Source: Podarcis raffonei
Taxonomy: Eukaryota > Chordata > Lepidosauria > Squamata > Lacertidae
Assembly (NCBI RefSeq): GCF_027172205.1
Contig: NC_070616.1
Span: 15,986,001-16,050,000 of the forward strand
Length of the DNA stretch: 64,000 bases
Reading direction: 5' to 3'
Of the stretch, positions 10,901 through 31,086 are shown piece by piece. The stretch's first letter is position 1; every line of letters begins with the position of its first letter. Made by a program: the position numbers and the translations under genes. Below the pieces are notes generated by a model. The model worked only from the letters and a program-made list of their open reading frames with translations, had not been told where the DNA came from and made no database searches.

Positions 10901-11272
10901 CCTGCAGGTATCACCTATTGCTGTTGTTTCATTTCAGCAGGTCCCTCCCCTCAGGTTGCCCTGAGCTGCTAAGGTTGGTTGAGGCAGTAAAAGAGGAATT
11001 TCTCTTTCTTTCTCTCTCTTTTCTTTTTGAGGGGAAAATGTACTCCTCGCATGCTCAGACACAGCAATCAGTTGGGCTCTATCTTCGAAGGGGGAAGGCA
11101 GAAGCTGAAGGAAAGAGGTTCCATCCCTTTGTTGTTCTCCTCTCGGGTAGAGGGAGCGCCAGGAGGAACTCTGCTCATGCCCACAGACACCAACGCTCAC
11201 CATGAAGCCCCCCGCGCCGCTCCCGTCCCCCGCCTGCCAGCTCTCCTCCAGGCCACCGCCTCTCGGCTTCAT
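6701..11272 (-). CDS. FKBP6: FKBP6, inactive-type FKBP immunophilin, 5' four coding exons (partial)
   Basis: Minus-strand coding exons: 11201-11272, 9086-9203, 7620-7709 and 6701-6903, all with GT-AG introns and matching phases. Together they give 161 residues. They cover the N-terminus and the FKBP-type PPIase fold ([12 protein letters not shown], then [15 protein letters not shown] and [18 protein letters not shown]), aligning closely with human FKBP6. The C-terminal TPR exons lie left of the window, beyond the LTR element that fills the next intron. FKBP6 is an HSP90 co-chaperone needed for male meiosis and piRNA loading, acting in germ cells. Start: the ATG at 11270-11272 gives 24 codons in exon 1, close to the 19 of human. 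A second in-frame ATG abuts the donor at 11201-11203, so a shorter start is possible. Confidence 0.92.
6957..7320 (+). mobile_element. Sauria SINE, full length
   Basis: A tRNA-like head with A and B boxes (ggttcgaatcc near 7020), a conserved body, and a tail ending in repeated ACCTTT, the hallmark of the squamate Sauria SINE, whose 3' part derives from BovB LINEs. Perfect 13-bp target duplications (ATGTACTGCAGTA) flank it at 6944-6956 and 7321-7333, so it is complete and fairly young. It lies in an FKBP6 intron, opposite in strand to the gene. Confidence 0.93.
7855..7975 (+). repeat. Old amniote interspersed repeat with an expanded (GT)n(AT)n microsatellite
   Basis: The flanks ggtctctaaggtgctactgg and cagaccaacatggctacc are halves of a repeat I recognise as widespread in reptile genomes. 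Between them (7885-7936) lie about 19 GT units followed by AT units. The family name is not certain. Confidence 0.6.
8213..8296 (+). repeat. Short palindromic squamate repeat
   Basis: One of many copies in the window of a short repeat whose arms read like actacaactcccatcag and its complement. Here the recognisable parts are ccatgggactgataggaatggtagtcc and the flank caacctgctgcctggg. It looks MITE-like, but no target duplication was resolved. Confidence 0.5.
9335..9762 (+). mobile_element. tRNA-headed SINE, split by a DNA transposon
   Basis: The A-box part (aaagctcagtggcagaggac) lies at about 9340-9371 and the B-box part (ggttcaatcccc) at about 9629-9642, followed by the SINE body to caaggcaacttcctaatg. 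The gap is exactly a TA-flanked MITE (9374-9615). Related copies lie at 17198, 19721, 42651, 46200 and 52890. The family has a tRNA-like promoter; I do not name it more closely. Confidence 0.75.
9374..9615 (+). mobile_element. Non-autonomous Tigger/pogo-like MITE
   Basis: A 242-bp unit with terminal inverted repeats CAGTGGTACCTCGGGTTA and TAACCTGAGGTACCACTG, flanked by TA (9372-9373 and 9616-9617), the target duplication of Tc1/mariner/pogo transposons. Internal tandem copies of the end motif (acgcttcaggttac) are present. There is no coding capacity. It is inserted within a SINE, so it is the younger of the two. Confidence 0.87.
9884..10242 (-). mobile_element. Sauria SINE, full length
   Basis: The reverse-strand counterpart of the 6957 copy: AGGTAAAGGG tail at the left, tRNA-like head (cacagcgccacccgcatccc) at the right. 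Flanked by 14-bp perfect duplications (TAAATCATGCACTA) at 9870-9883 and 10243-10256. It lies in FKBP6 intron 1, in the same direction as the gene. Confidence 0.93.
10855..10925 (-). mobile_element. CR1-type LINE 3' end fragment
   Basis: Reads, on the minus strand, as the typical CR1 3' tail (gggttggactcaatgacctttggtagtccctttc). Only the 3' end is present, the usual 5'-truncated form. Confidence 0.6.
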
Positions 11273-11520
11273 CCTGCAACGGCTGCTCTCGCCGTCGCCC
11301 TTTTTTATCCTCACAGCGAGGCCCAGCCTTCCCGCCCAAACCGCGCGGGCCAATCACGATACGCCCCTCCCGACTACGCCCCCGCCAAGGCCTCGTGCCG
11401 CAGACCAGGCTACGCCCAGCCCCAGCGGCAGAGCCAATTCTGTGCCCTCGGCAGCGTCCGTGGAGCGGGGAGGGGGGCGAGCGTAGTGCATGATGGGGCA
11501 TGTAGTCCTAACCCTCAGAG
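11190..11520 (-). promoter_or_regulatory. FKBP6 promoter, CpG-rich
   Basis: A GC- and CpG-rich block around and upstream of the FKBP6 start codon. No TATA box is seen next to the start. It contains a likely ZNF143/STAF site (separate entry). The boundary is set by base composition, not by transcript data. Confidence 0.6.
11488..11506 (-). promoter_or_regulatory. Candidate ZNF143/STAF (SBS) site
   Basis: The minus strand reads ACTACATGCCCCATCATGC, close to the ZNF143 SBS consensus ACTACAnnTCCCAnnATGC. It lies about 216 bp upstream of the FKBP6 start codon. ZNF143 binds many CpG-type promoters in vertebrates, so the position fits. Confidence 0.6.
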
Positions 11521-11755
11521 TTTTGTTGTTTACCGACACGCCCGTTTTTCATCTAAAATGGGCACCCGAAGCGGCTTTAAATGCGGGGAAGCTCGAGTTA
11601 ATAATAACGACATGGAATTAACGCTAGATACCCTGTGGGTGTCGCTTTGTTTTGTTTTTTACTCCCAATTAACTTGCAAGAGTAAGCCCAAAGAAATTTA
11701 ATGCGCCAAAGTTAGCCATGTCTTTTGAATCCTGCTCTAATGTGACTTAAGACTG

Positions 11756-12045
11756 TGTTATGTACTGAGTTGAATAGGATCCAAACTGCAGCAGTCTGAT
11801 TGGTCCTAGAACAATGCAGCAGTATGATTGGTTGGCAGGAACTACCCAATCATGCTCCAGATAGAAGTGAATCCACAACCTGATTGGCTTACAGTAGAAT
11901 TCCGGAATTAGCCAATCATGTGCAGTCCATTGTGTAAATAATGTATATAAAGCAGATACTTTGAGGGGACTTTCATTCATTCCTCCTCACCACTATGAGC
12001 TGAATAAAGAGCATGAAATCACTTCGCGACTCTGAGTATATTTCA
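11756..12045 (+). mobile_element. Solo LTR of a retrovirus-like element (fossil)
   Basis: A 290-bp unit starting TGTTATG and ending TTTCA, flanked by a perfect 5-bp duplication GACTG (11751-11755 and 12046-12050). It contains several CCAAT boxes in both directions, a TATATAAAG box near 11944 and an AATAAA signal near 12003, the usual order of LTR promoter and poly(A) parts. No internal coding region remains, so it is a solo LTR left by recombination. Class was not resolved. Confidence 0.83.
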
Positions 12046-12284
12046 GACTGGATGCTACTTCTTGATTTAAATTTTAAACTTTGCCCTGTTCTATCTTTTA
12101 GAAAGTTTTCACCATGACACAAAACCATGACAATTCTTAAACTTCGTTTATTTCATGCGTTTTGGTCCAGCAAGAGGGGCAGGGGAGCTTGAAACAGCTT
12201 ACAAGCACACCGGTTTGCATAATACAACATTTGTCATCATAAAAAAATTAGCCGCCAAAACAATAACAACAAAATCCAACAACA

Positions 12285-12510
12285 TGTAAGGTAAAAGGGT
12301 AAAGGTGAAAAGTAAAGGACCCCTGGATGGTTAAGTCCAGTCAAAGGGGACTATAGTGTGTGGCACTTATCTCATCTTCCCACCACAGCGGTACCTATTT
12401 ATCTATGGTCTGCTTTCGAACTACTAGGCTGGCAGGAACTGGGACAGAGCAATGGGAGTTCACCCTGTGACGGGGATTCGAACCGCCGAGCTTTGGATCA
12501 GCAACCCAAG
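12285..12510 (-). mobile_element. Decayed, internally deleted Sauria SINE
   Basis: Shares the tail (aaggtaaaagg, ggacccctgg), the middle (cggtacctatttatct, gaactactaggctggcaggaac) and the head (gattcgaaccgccg) with the full Sauria copies at 6957 and 9884, but is shorter and more diverged. Confidence 0.8.
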
Positions 12511-13008
12511 TATAGCATGAATGGATGGTGGTGCATTCAGTGACTTCTTCCCACCTCGAGCACAAGCACAAAAACTGCAAGTAGAAAGCAGACATTTCTA
12601 GCAGTGGGATTTGCTCCCTGTGAGATCCCTCACCACCTGGAAGGACCATGTGGTGGATACTCTTTGGTAGCTCAGGAGGCTGACAATAACTGTATTTCCG
12701 AAGGATGAATAAAAATGGATTTCCCATTCTGCTACTATATCGGGTTGCGCCGTGGCTGCGTCACAATCGTCTTTAATTGCAACAGGAATATTTGTTTACT
12801 CCTTCTACACTGCCTAGAGGCTGCAGAATTAGGTACATACAAAATTTTAAAAAGCCCTTGATCGAACATGTTACAAAAGCATGGGAAGCAAAGCTAGTAT
12901 GAAAACAACTGGACAATTCAGCCACCTTGGGTAAACTTTTTGGGGGTCTACTAAACAAAGGAGGAAAATAAATCTGGATAACTTCATGTTTGCTGCTTGA
13001 AGCTCCTT

Positions 13009-13026
13009 GGATGGATGGATGGATGG
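13009..13026 (+). repeat. (GGAT)n microsatellite
   Basis: Four to five tandem GGAT units in intergenic DNA downstream of TRIM50. Confidence 0.85.
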
Positions 13027-13164
13027 AACCACTGCTTCAATGGTCCTCTTCCATTTCTAGGCTCCTTTCCTTGTGTTCCTTTCAGCCTGCAGGTAGGGAC
13101 TGTCAATTCTTAATCTTTCTAAAGCTCACTTTTTAGGTGCTCAAGGAAGTGGTAGAGAGGGAAG

Positions 13165-13293
13165 CTGTCCATGGGGCTGCCATTGCTACTGAACTACAGC
13201 TTCCACCAGCCTCAGCAAGCCTGGCCAATGGCTGGAGAAGATGGGAGCTATGGTTTGGAAACACCTGGAAGGCTACAGCTTCTCCACCCCTGC
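13165..13293 (+). repeat. Palindromic squamate repeat, near full copy
   Basis: Arms tgctactgaactacagcttc and gggagctatggtttggaaac face each other around a centre with cctggccaatggctgg, the layout of the common squamate palindromic repeat. It looks like a non-autonomous DNA element. Confidence 0.6.
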
Positions 13294-14195
13294 TTAAGAG
13301 CAACCCATAACCAGCCTTCCCCAAACTAGTGCCATCAGTCCTGACCAGTATGTCTGTACTCCCATCAACACTGGCATAATAGAGCTGAGTTGGCTGTGGC
13401 ATTTTAGCCCAAGTAATCTTGAAGGCACAATGTTGGCAAAGTGTGCCTTAAAATGGATTAAACATAATGCTCTGGTGCAACCTCTAAAGTGCATTTGCGG
13501 CAGACCAAAGGGATGTCATGGGAAAGCATTTTCAAAGACATCGGTAGGACAGTTTCAGCCTTTAATCTTCCCCCCCTTTTTAATGTGGCCCCATGGCATT
13601 GGCAAATGCAGGACGACTGTAGCAATGTGTCAGGAAGCTGTATGAAATCTAGCCTTTAAACTTCCTGGTGAAGAAGACTAAAAGGCAGAGAGGGAAGCAA
13701 TGGGCCTTTGAAGTTTAAGCATCAATTAACTGGCATGTTTCCTAGAGGCAGCCCAGAGGCAAGGTGAGTTGGTTGAACAGATTGAGAGTGCCATCAAGGA
13801 CAGTTAGCAGGAAGAATGACTGAGCTGATCCATGGACCATGCCATCTAGAAAAAAGGAAGTTCTCCTCCTTGGGGGATCACTGGGTTTCTTCAAAGCAGG
13901 CACCAAAAGGTATTGGGCTGTCTCTCTCACTTGCTCTTGAGATGCTTAACTTGGCTCCTTGATTAACCAGCTGAGCTGAAGGCAAAAGGTTCTCAAACAA
14001 ATCTCTGGAGCCCACCTTGTATATGTGGGGACTGTTCCCCTGTGAGAATACAAATCCAGTTACACCTTGATCAGGGTTTCTCTAGTCGAGCTTGCCATGC
14101 TTTGGAGCAGAGCAGTCTGTGGCTAGTGCCTTTCTCCCCTGCAGTTGCAGCAACATGGCACTCACTCTGCAGCTCAGCAGGCAGGAACTGCCCAC

Positions 14196-19110
<4,915 letters not shown>

Positions 19111-19720
19111 TTAACCTAGTCCTGGAAGCCCAGCACCCTGTCGTGGGAAACTCCAGTTGTGGGGGGCAAGGGGAAATGAGAGCAATTCTTGTTCCTCCTG
19201 ATTAACAGACCTCCTGCAATGAACAAGAACCGATAAGATGACAAGTAAAGAAGCAATGCAATCTTAGGGAGAAGTAAGAGTGAGCACACGAAAAGCAAAA
19301 TAACAAGGCTGGGACTGGGGAAAATGTATTTGCTCCTGAGTCATGAAAACAGGGAGGAAGGAAGGTCAGCGTCCAGGTAACTGTCTTTCCATACTTACCA
19401 GGAGATCAGCACCTGTCTCCTTTGCTCAAAGACATCAGAAGTGCTCTGCAGTCCCAGGGGCACCAGCCTTCAGGCAGCAATGCTTCAGGGCTCTCTGACT
19501 CTTTTAAGGAGATGCAACAAATTTGCTTGGGAAGGGCATTACAGAGCTGAGAGGGGAATAGTGTGTGTTTCCTTCAGTGGTAGAAGAGGGACAGTTAAAA
19601 GATGTTGAGGAAGCAAGAGTGACAGCAGAATCGTAACCCCCTTAAGTGCAGAGATGGTGAACCCGTGGTGGACCTCCAGAGTTGGTGGGTTTCTGATGAC
19701 TCCCATCAACCTTGGGGAAG

Positions 19721-19850
19721 GACCTTTGCTCAGTGGCAGAGTACCTGTCCCTGATTCAATCCCCATTGGCATCTCCAGGTAGGACAAGGAGCAGCCCCAT
19801 CTGAAGCCCTGGCAAGCCATTGCTGCCAACCTGTGTGGACCAAGGAGAGC
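19721..19850 (+). mobile_element. tRNA-headed SINE copy
   Basis: Has the A-box part ttgctcagtggcagagtacc, the B-box part gattcaatccccattggcatctcc and the body gaagccctggcaagccattgctgcc, as in the copy at 9335, with a small deletion between the boxes. Confidence 0.7.
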
Positions 19851-21360
19851 ATCCTTACCTTCCACAGCTCAGTTGCCTTTTGCTTTTCACCTTCCTGGCT
19901 CACTTGCCCTTCACCTGTAATCACAGGGCTTAGAAAACACCAATGCTTGGGATTCAGAGACCCTTCCTTTTGGGGAAATGCTCCTGTCCGCAAAGAGTCA
20001 ACTACTTCTCTCCCCTCAAATCAATCCATGTGTCTCCCAAGCGGGAACTGCGAGCCGCACCAGTCAGTTACTGTGAACATCAGAGGTCAGCAGCACACCC
20101 ACACATTCATGCGTCTGCACATTTACCTTGAATGTTCACCTTGCAAAACGTTTGCTCTCCTCCCCACACACCCTGGCCTGGCCACGCCTGGCACTCATTT
20201 ATTTGTCCATCAGGTGCCAAAGACTTCTTTACGGTTACCCGCTAACTGGCAACAGATAAGACTTCTGGCTCAGACATTACTTTTTTCCACCCTTATTGTT
20301 GCAGGGTAGACTTGAAGTCTCCAATGCTGATGTTCCTGAGAAGAGAAATAAAGTTGTACAAAAGCAGCCTTGCTGGCCTCTCGGGGTTCAGTGAACCCCA
20401 AGTTTCCTTGATGGCCACCCAAACTGCAAAAAGAAAATGAGGGAGTAATGGGAGGGGGAGCAAGAGGTGTTAGGCTGGTCCCTGTTTGGTGGGAGCTAGC
20501 TAGGTCTCTGTCTCTGTCTCTCCTGGGTAAAAAGAGTTTAATCTCAGCTATCTGCTGAGGGTCCTGGTTGTGCTGACCCTTAGAAAGAGGGCCTTGTGCC
20601 AGGACTGGCTCTGCCTTTGACAGATGTGTGTGCAGTGGGGTCAGAGGACCTTAAGGAGAGCTGCTCTCTGTCAGCAATTCCCACCAAGGGACAAGTTCCT
20701 TCCTGCAGGGGCCTGGGGGACTTCCAGTTGCTCAACCCCAAAATCTTGTTTGGGAGGGGCAGCCTGCTGCAACTTTGCCTGGATCATCCTGCTTCCCTAG
20801 GAAGGCAGCGGGCAATTTCAAGTCCTGTGCCTGGTTTTATTTGAGACTTTTTTGGTCACCGTTGGAATAGTTTTCATACACAGAATTGTTCTCAATTGTT
20901 CTACCTATAGAACTGTTTATAATCGGTTTTGCACTTTTCATGCTTTATGGTTCTGTCTTATAACTATGTGCAGCCTGATGGTAAAGGCGGGGGCACAAGT
21001 AAGAAATCTGATTATATAATTGAGCCACTTATTGAGCCTTTTGAGGCTGAAAGCGGTATACAGTACAAGTCTTTTCAGGCTGCAGCCCTACACATACTTC
21101 CCTGGGAGTAAGAGCCACTGAACTCAATGGAGCCCCGTTATTCCAAGTAGACACGTGCCATTGCGTTACACTGCGTATCGTTTTGCATTGGGATGTGGAG
21201 CTTGAAGCCGGCGTGCTGCCGAAGCCTTTGATTTCTCTCCGAGGATTTTTTTTGGGAAGCACTGGCGGCTGTGAAGAATGCCACATCGAACCCGGAAACT
21301 CGACGAGCAACGAACGTCTAACATTCGCAGCTCTACGAGATCTCCGCTAACCCATCCGCG

Positions 21361-21394
21361 AGCATGCGCGGCTCCCTTTCCCGGCGCATGCGCG
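21361..21394 (+). promoter_or_regulatory. Paired NRF1 sites in the NSUN5 promoter
   Basis: A perfect palindromic NRF1 core GCGCATGCGC lies at 21384-21393, 18 bp before the NSUN5 ATG, and a second, partial core (GCATGCGCG) lies at 21362-21370. The surroundings are CpG-rich with no TATA box. NRF1 control is typical of housekeeping genes for mitochondria and translation. Confidence 0.7.
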
Positions 21395-21410
21395 TTCAGA
21401 GCTTGGCGCC

Positions 21411-28149
<6,739 letters not shown>

Positions 28150-28241
28150 GAAGCCTTGTAGGATTGACTTGTAAAGACAATCACAAGACAACACAGACTC
28201 TGCTATAGGAAGTCGGCACCAGAGAACTTTGCAGGCTCTGG

Positions 28242-28247
28242 AATAAA
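28242..28247 (+). promoter_or_regulatory. NSUN5 poly(A) signal
   Basis: AATAAA about 93 bp after the NSUN5 stop codon, giving a short 3' UTR of about 115 bp. Confidence 0.75.
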
Positions 28248-28264
28248 AGTTTGCACAGAAGTGT

Positions 28265-28700
28265 TATTCTCCCCCCTTCTCCAATTTATTCCAGTGTTGT
28301 GAATCATGGCAGGATGTTGGTAGATGAAGATAGTGGACTGGCCATTATTGGGGTGGTGGGTGCTGTAACTTAAAAGGCACCCACCCCGCACTGTTTAATT
28401 CTACTCTGGGAAGGAGCTGTCTTGAAACTACTGGTCTTTGCCACTTCTGTCTGCCCAGAACATGCAGTCTGCAGGTACACACCCAACCTCACTGAAGCTA
28501 AGCAAGATCAGTGACCTATTATATTACCTGCTTGGGAATGACATGTGTGTTGCCTTTGCTGGAGTATAAATAAGGAAATAATTTTGTGCTATGCAGATCC
28601 ATCTGAAGTGGGCAGGCCTCCTCCATCATCCAGGAAAACCCAGGGGTGAGCTGGCTGCTGCTGCCTTTGGGAAATACCTCCCGCTAAAACAGAAAGACAC
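28265..28700. other. Short gap between convergent NSUN5 and POM121
   Basis: No gene seen. Transcripts from the two sides converge here, with poly(A) signals at 28242 (plus) and 28723 (minus). Confidence 0.6.
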
Positions 28701-28722
28701 TCTCCATCTCAAGCAGTTTTGT

Positions 28723-28728
28723 TTTATT
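28723..28728 (-). promoter_or_regulatory. Candidate POM121 poly(A) signal
   Basis: tttatt on the plus strand, AATAAA on the minus strand, the first strong signal after the NSUN5 end when read from the POM121 side. Confidence 0.55.
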
Positions 28729-30350
28729 TTAAATCAACATAAGCAAGGAAAAGAAATTGCACATTCACGCTAAAACCCTCAACAGGAATGATCCAAGTCT
28801 TCATTGCGACGTTTTCTTTTTTTAAAAAAAGTCAATCATTCTCCCCATCCTCACAGACGTCATCCCACTCACACAGTTGATGCTGGCACTCTGCACGCAA
28901 TCAATGGAAAGGATGCAGCCTGGGGTGGCGGGGAGGGTCCCAAGCTGTTTCCCTTAGCAAGCTCAGGATGTGGTGGCTACCTGGCTGGGCAGAGACGTGA
29001 CTGAGGTAAAGGGAGAGCTCAGGAAGCACCTGTTGTCTCCACCTTCACAGAATTGGGTTTCTTTTGGGGAGGGGGAGGGATACAAAGGGGGTTCTTAAAG
29101 ACAGCACCATTCCCATAGCAAGGCACTGCTCTGCTTACTACCAGCATGCCAATGTCATTTATCCACAAGGCAGTGATCTGTGGAAGCCTCCTTCTTTTAG
29201 AAACCTCCCCCCACCCCACATCCAGGGGCTGGATGGAAGCTTTTGGCTACTGCCTCTCCAATAGCCCAGACAGAACACTCGCCCCCCATGCCAGGCACCC
29301 TCTAAATGTGCAAGAGCTCTCAAGCATTACAGGACAGACAAAGCCACATCCACATTATAAAACAAGAACATGGAATGGGACGGGGGGGGGCAGGCGAGGG
29401 GCTCCCAGCCTGAGACTGTTGCTGCCCAGCCACCTTCCGCTCCTCAGAGCTCCCCACCCCAGCTAATTTCCTAATGAACAGCTTTGCACTTTCACACACT
29501 TCTATGAACCAAGCTTGAAGGAATTCAAAGGCAATTTAGCTTAAATACAAAAATAAAGTTTCATTTTGTTAAAAAATGTTTAAATATTTTTTTCCTTAAA
29601 TTTAGAATTAGGCAGGCTCACGCACACACTCTCACACCGTTGTCTCCACTGTATGAAAAAAGCTGACAGACACTGCACTTTCGCGCTTTAAGAGGGAGGT
29701 GGGGGGGGGGAGAGGAGCTGGGATGTTCTTTCCCAAAATGAAGGGAGCTCCTTAGAAGAGGAGGGGGTGCTCTTTTGCTTGCTGGAGCCTCTTGCAAGCA
29801 GTGCTGTGTAGTAGGGCAGCCGGTGTTGTGCCACGGCAACCCTGGCAGACTGCAGAGCCCTCCCACATTAGAGCCTCTTCTCTCCCACCAAAATCCAGTG
29901 CAGGGAGTCAAAGGCACTGGAGCTGTGCAGCCCTGCTAGGGAGGGCGGCCTTGCTTCACCTCCCTCTCCTCCTCCCAGATGACGCACAGAGCCGCCCCCT
30001 GCTTAGCACTGCCAGCCTCCCACTCTGAAAACTCCCGAGTGCTTGGCTCCACTCGGCACACGTAGCCACGCAGCAGCGATGCTGCTACCACCACCGTCCA
30101 CACCCAATTCGGCGAGGTTCGTCTCCCTTGGAGACAAGACAGCCACCCCCCAAAAGAAATGTTTACAGCAAGTCCGGCATTACCAACATGCCGCCACACA
30201 TACAATTAAATTCTTCCTCCAAACTCGATTCACAGAGCAATTGAGAAAAAAAAAAGGAAAGGGAAAGAAAGAACACATTCTGTGAGCAGAACAGACAGAC
30301 GGATGATTGGGGGTGGGGGGAGATGGAAGAGGGCAGGGGCTCAAGTGAAG

Positions 30351-30371
30351 CAGCAGCAGCAGCAGCAGCAG
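30351..30371 (+). repeat. (CAG)7 triplet repeat in the POM121 3' UTR
   Basis: Seven CAG units on the plus strand, read as CTG in the POM121 transcript. Confidence 0.9.
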
Positions 30372-31086
30372 GGGGGTGAGGCGGGGAGCTACCTCTTCAC
30401 TCCCACCCCAGCATCTCCCTGGCTGCGGAGGGGGTCCCAGCCACGGAGGAACAGTGATTAGTGTTTCGGCGAAGGGCCCCCAGCACAGTGACTGCAACCA
30501 TGGAGCCTCGGCAAGGTGGTTTTGCCAGCTGCAAAGGGGCTCTGAAGGTGGTGTGGGCCACAGCATCATAGGAAAAGGACCCCAAGCCCTTGGTGTGTGG
30601 GGCCTCTGCCCTGGATCAGGAGAACCTTCTGCCACTTGACTCCAGGAAGAGAGGAGGGGGCTCCAGGTGGAAACTGACACACCGCTGCTGGCCTCCTCCC
30701 AGCTCACTGCCCTCCCTTGGCAGCCAAAAAAGGGAGCAGGTTGAGGTAAGGCAGGAAGGTGGATGGGAGGGAGGAGGGATCCACAGGGGGCTGCTCACAT
30801 GGGGAAAGGGAAAGTAGCCGATATGTACAAAATTTAATCCAGACTCAGTCATGGACTGTTCAAGTAAAAAGGGCTTGGTTTCTCCTGTCCCGTTTGAGGG
30901 GGTAAAAATTGCTCTGGGTAACTTCCTGCGGACGTCACAGACAACGTGGCCCGTAGGCCAGTCAGTCCTGCTGAGGGTGAGCTGTAGAAGCAGCAGCCTC
31001 CGTTGGGCAGGTGCTGTGCCCAGGCCAGTCTAGGCCCGACAGCAGGTTGGCCAGGAGCTGGAGCCCAGCCAGGAAGTCTCTCTTGG

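Larger units (their letters stand above)
12051..14195. other. Intergenic DNA between the FKBP6 promoter side and TRIM50
   Basis: I see no gene here. It holds a decayed Sauria SINE (12285-12510), a GGAT microsatellite (13009-13026) and a palindromic squamate repeat (13165-13293). The TRIM50 3' UTR should occupy the right part. A possible ATTAAA signal on the minus strand lies at 13561-13566, but it is weakly supported. Confidence 0.55.
28705..31086 (-). other. POM121: Probable POM121 3' UTR
   Basis: From the POM121 stop down to a minus-strand AATAAA at 28723-28728. It includes a (CAG)7 run at 30351-30371 and an AT-rich stretch near 29570-29610. No other gene is seen. The length of about 2.4 kb is inferred from the poly(A) signal only. 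Confidence 0.6.

Noticed and set aside
11027-11701. Plus-strand 224-codon frame over the FKBP6 promoter
   Set aside because: GC-rich promoter shadow with no recognisable domain and no support from splice signals.
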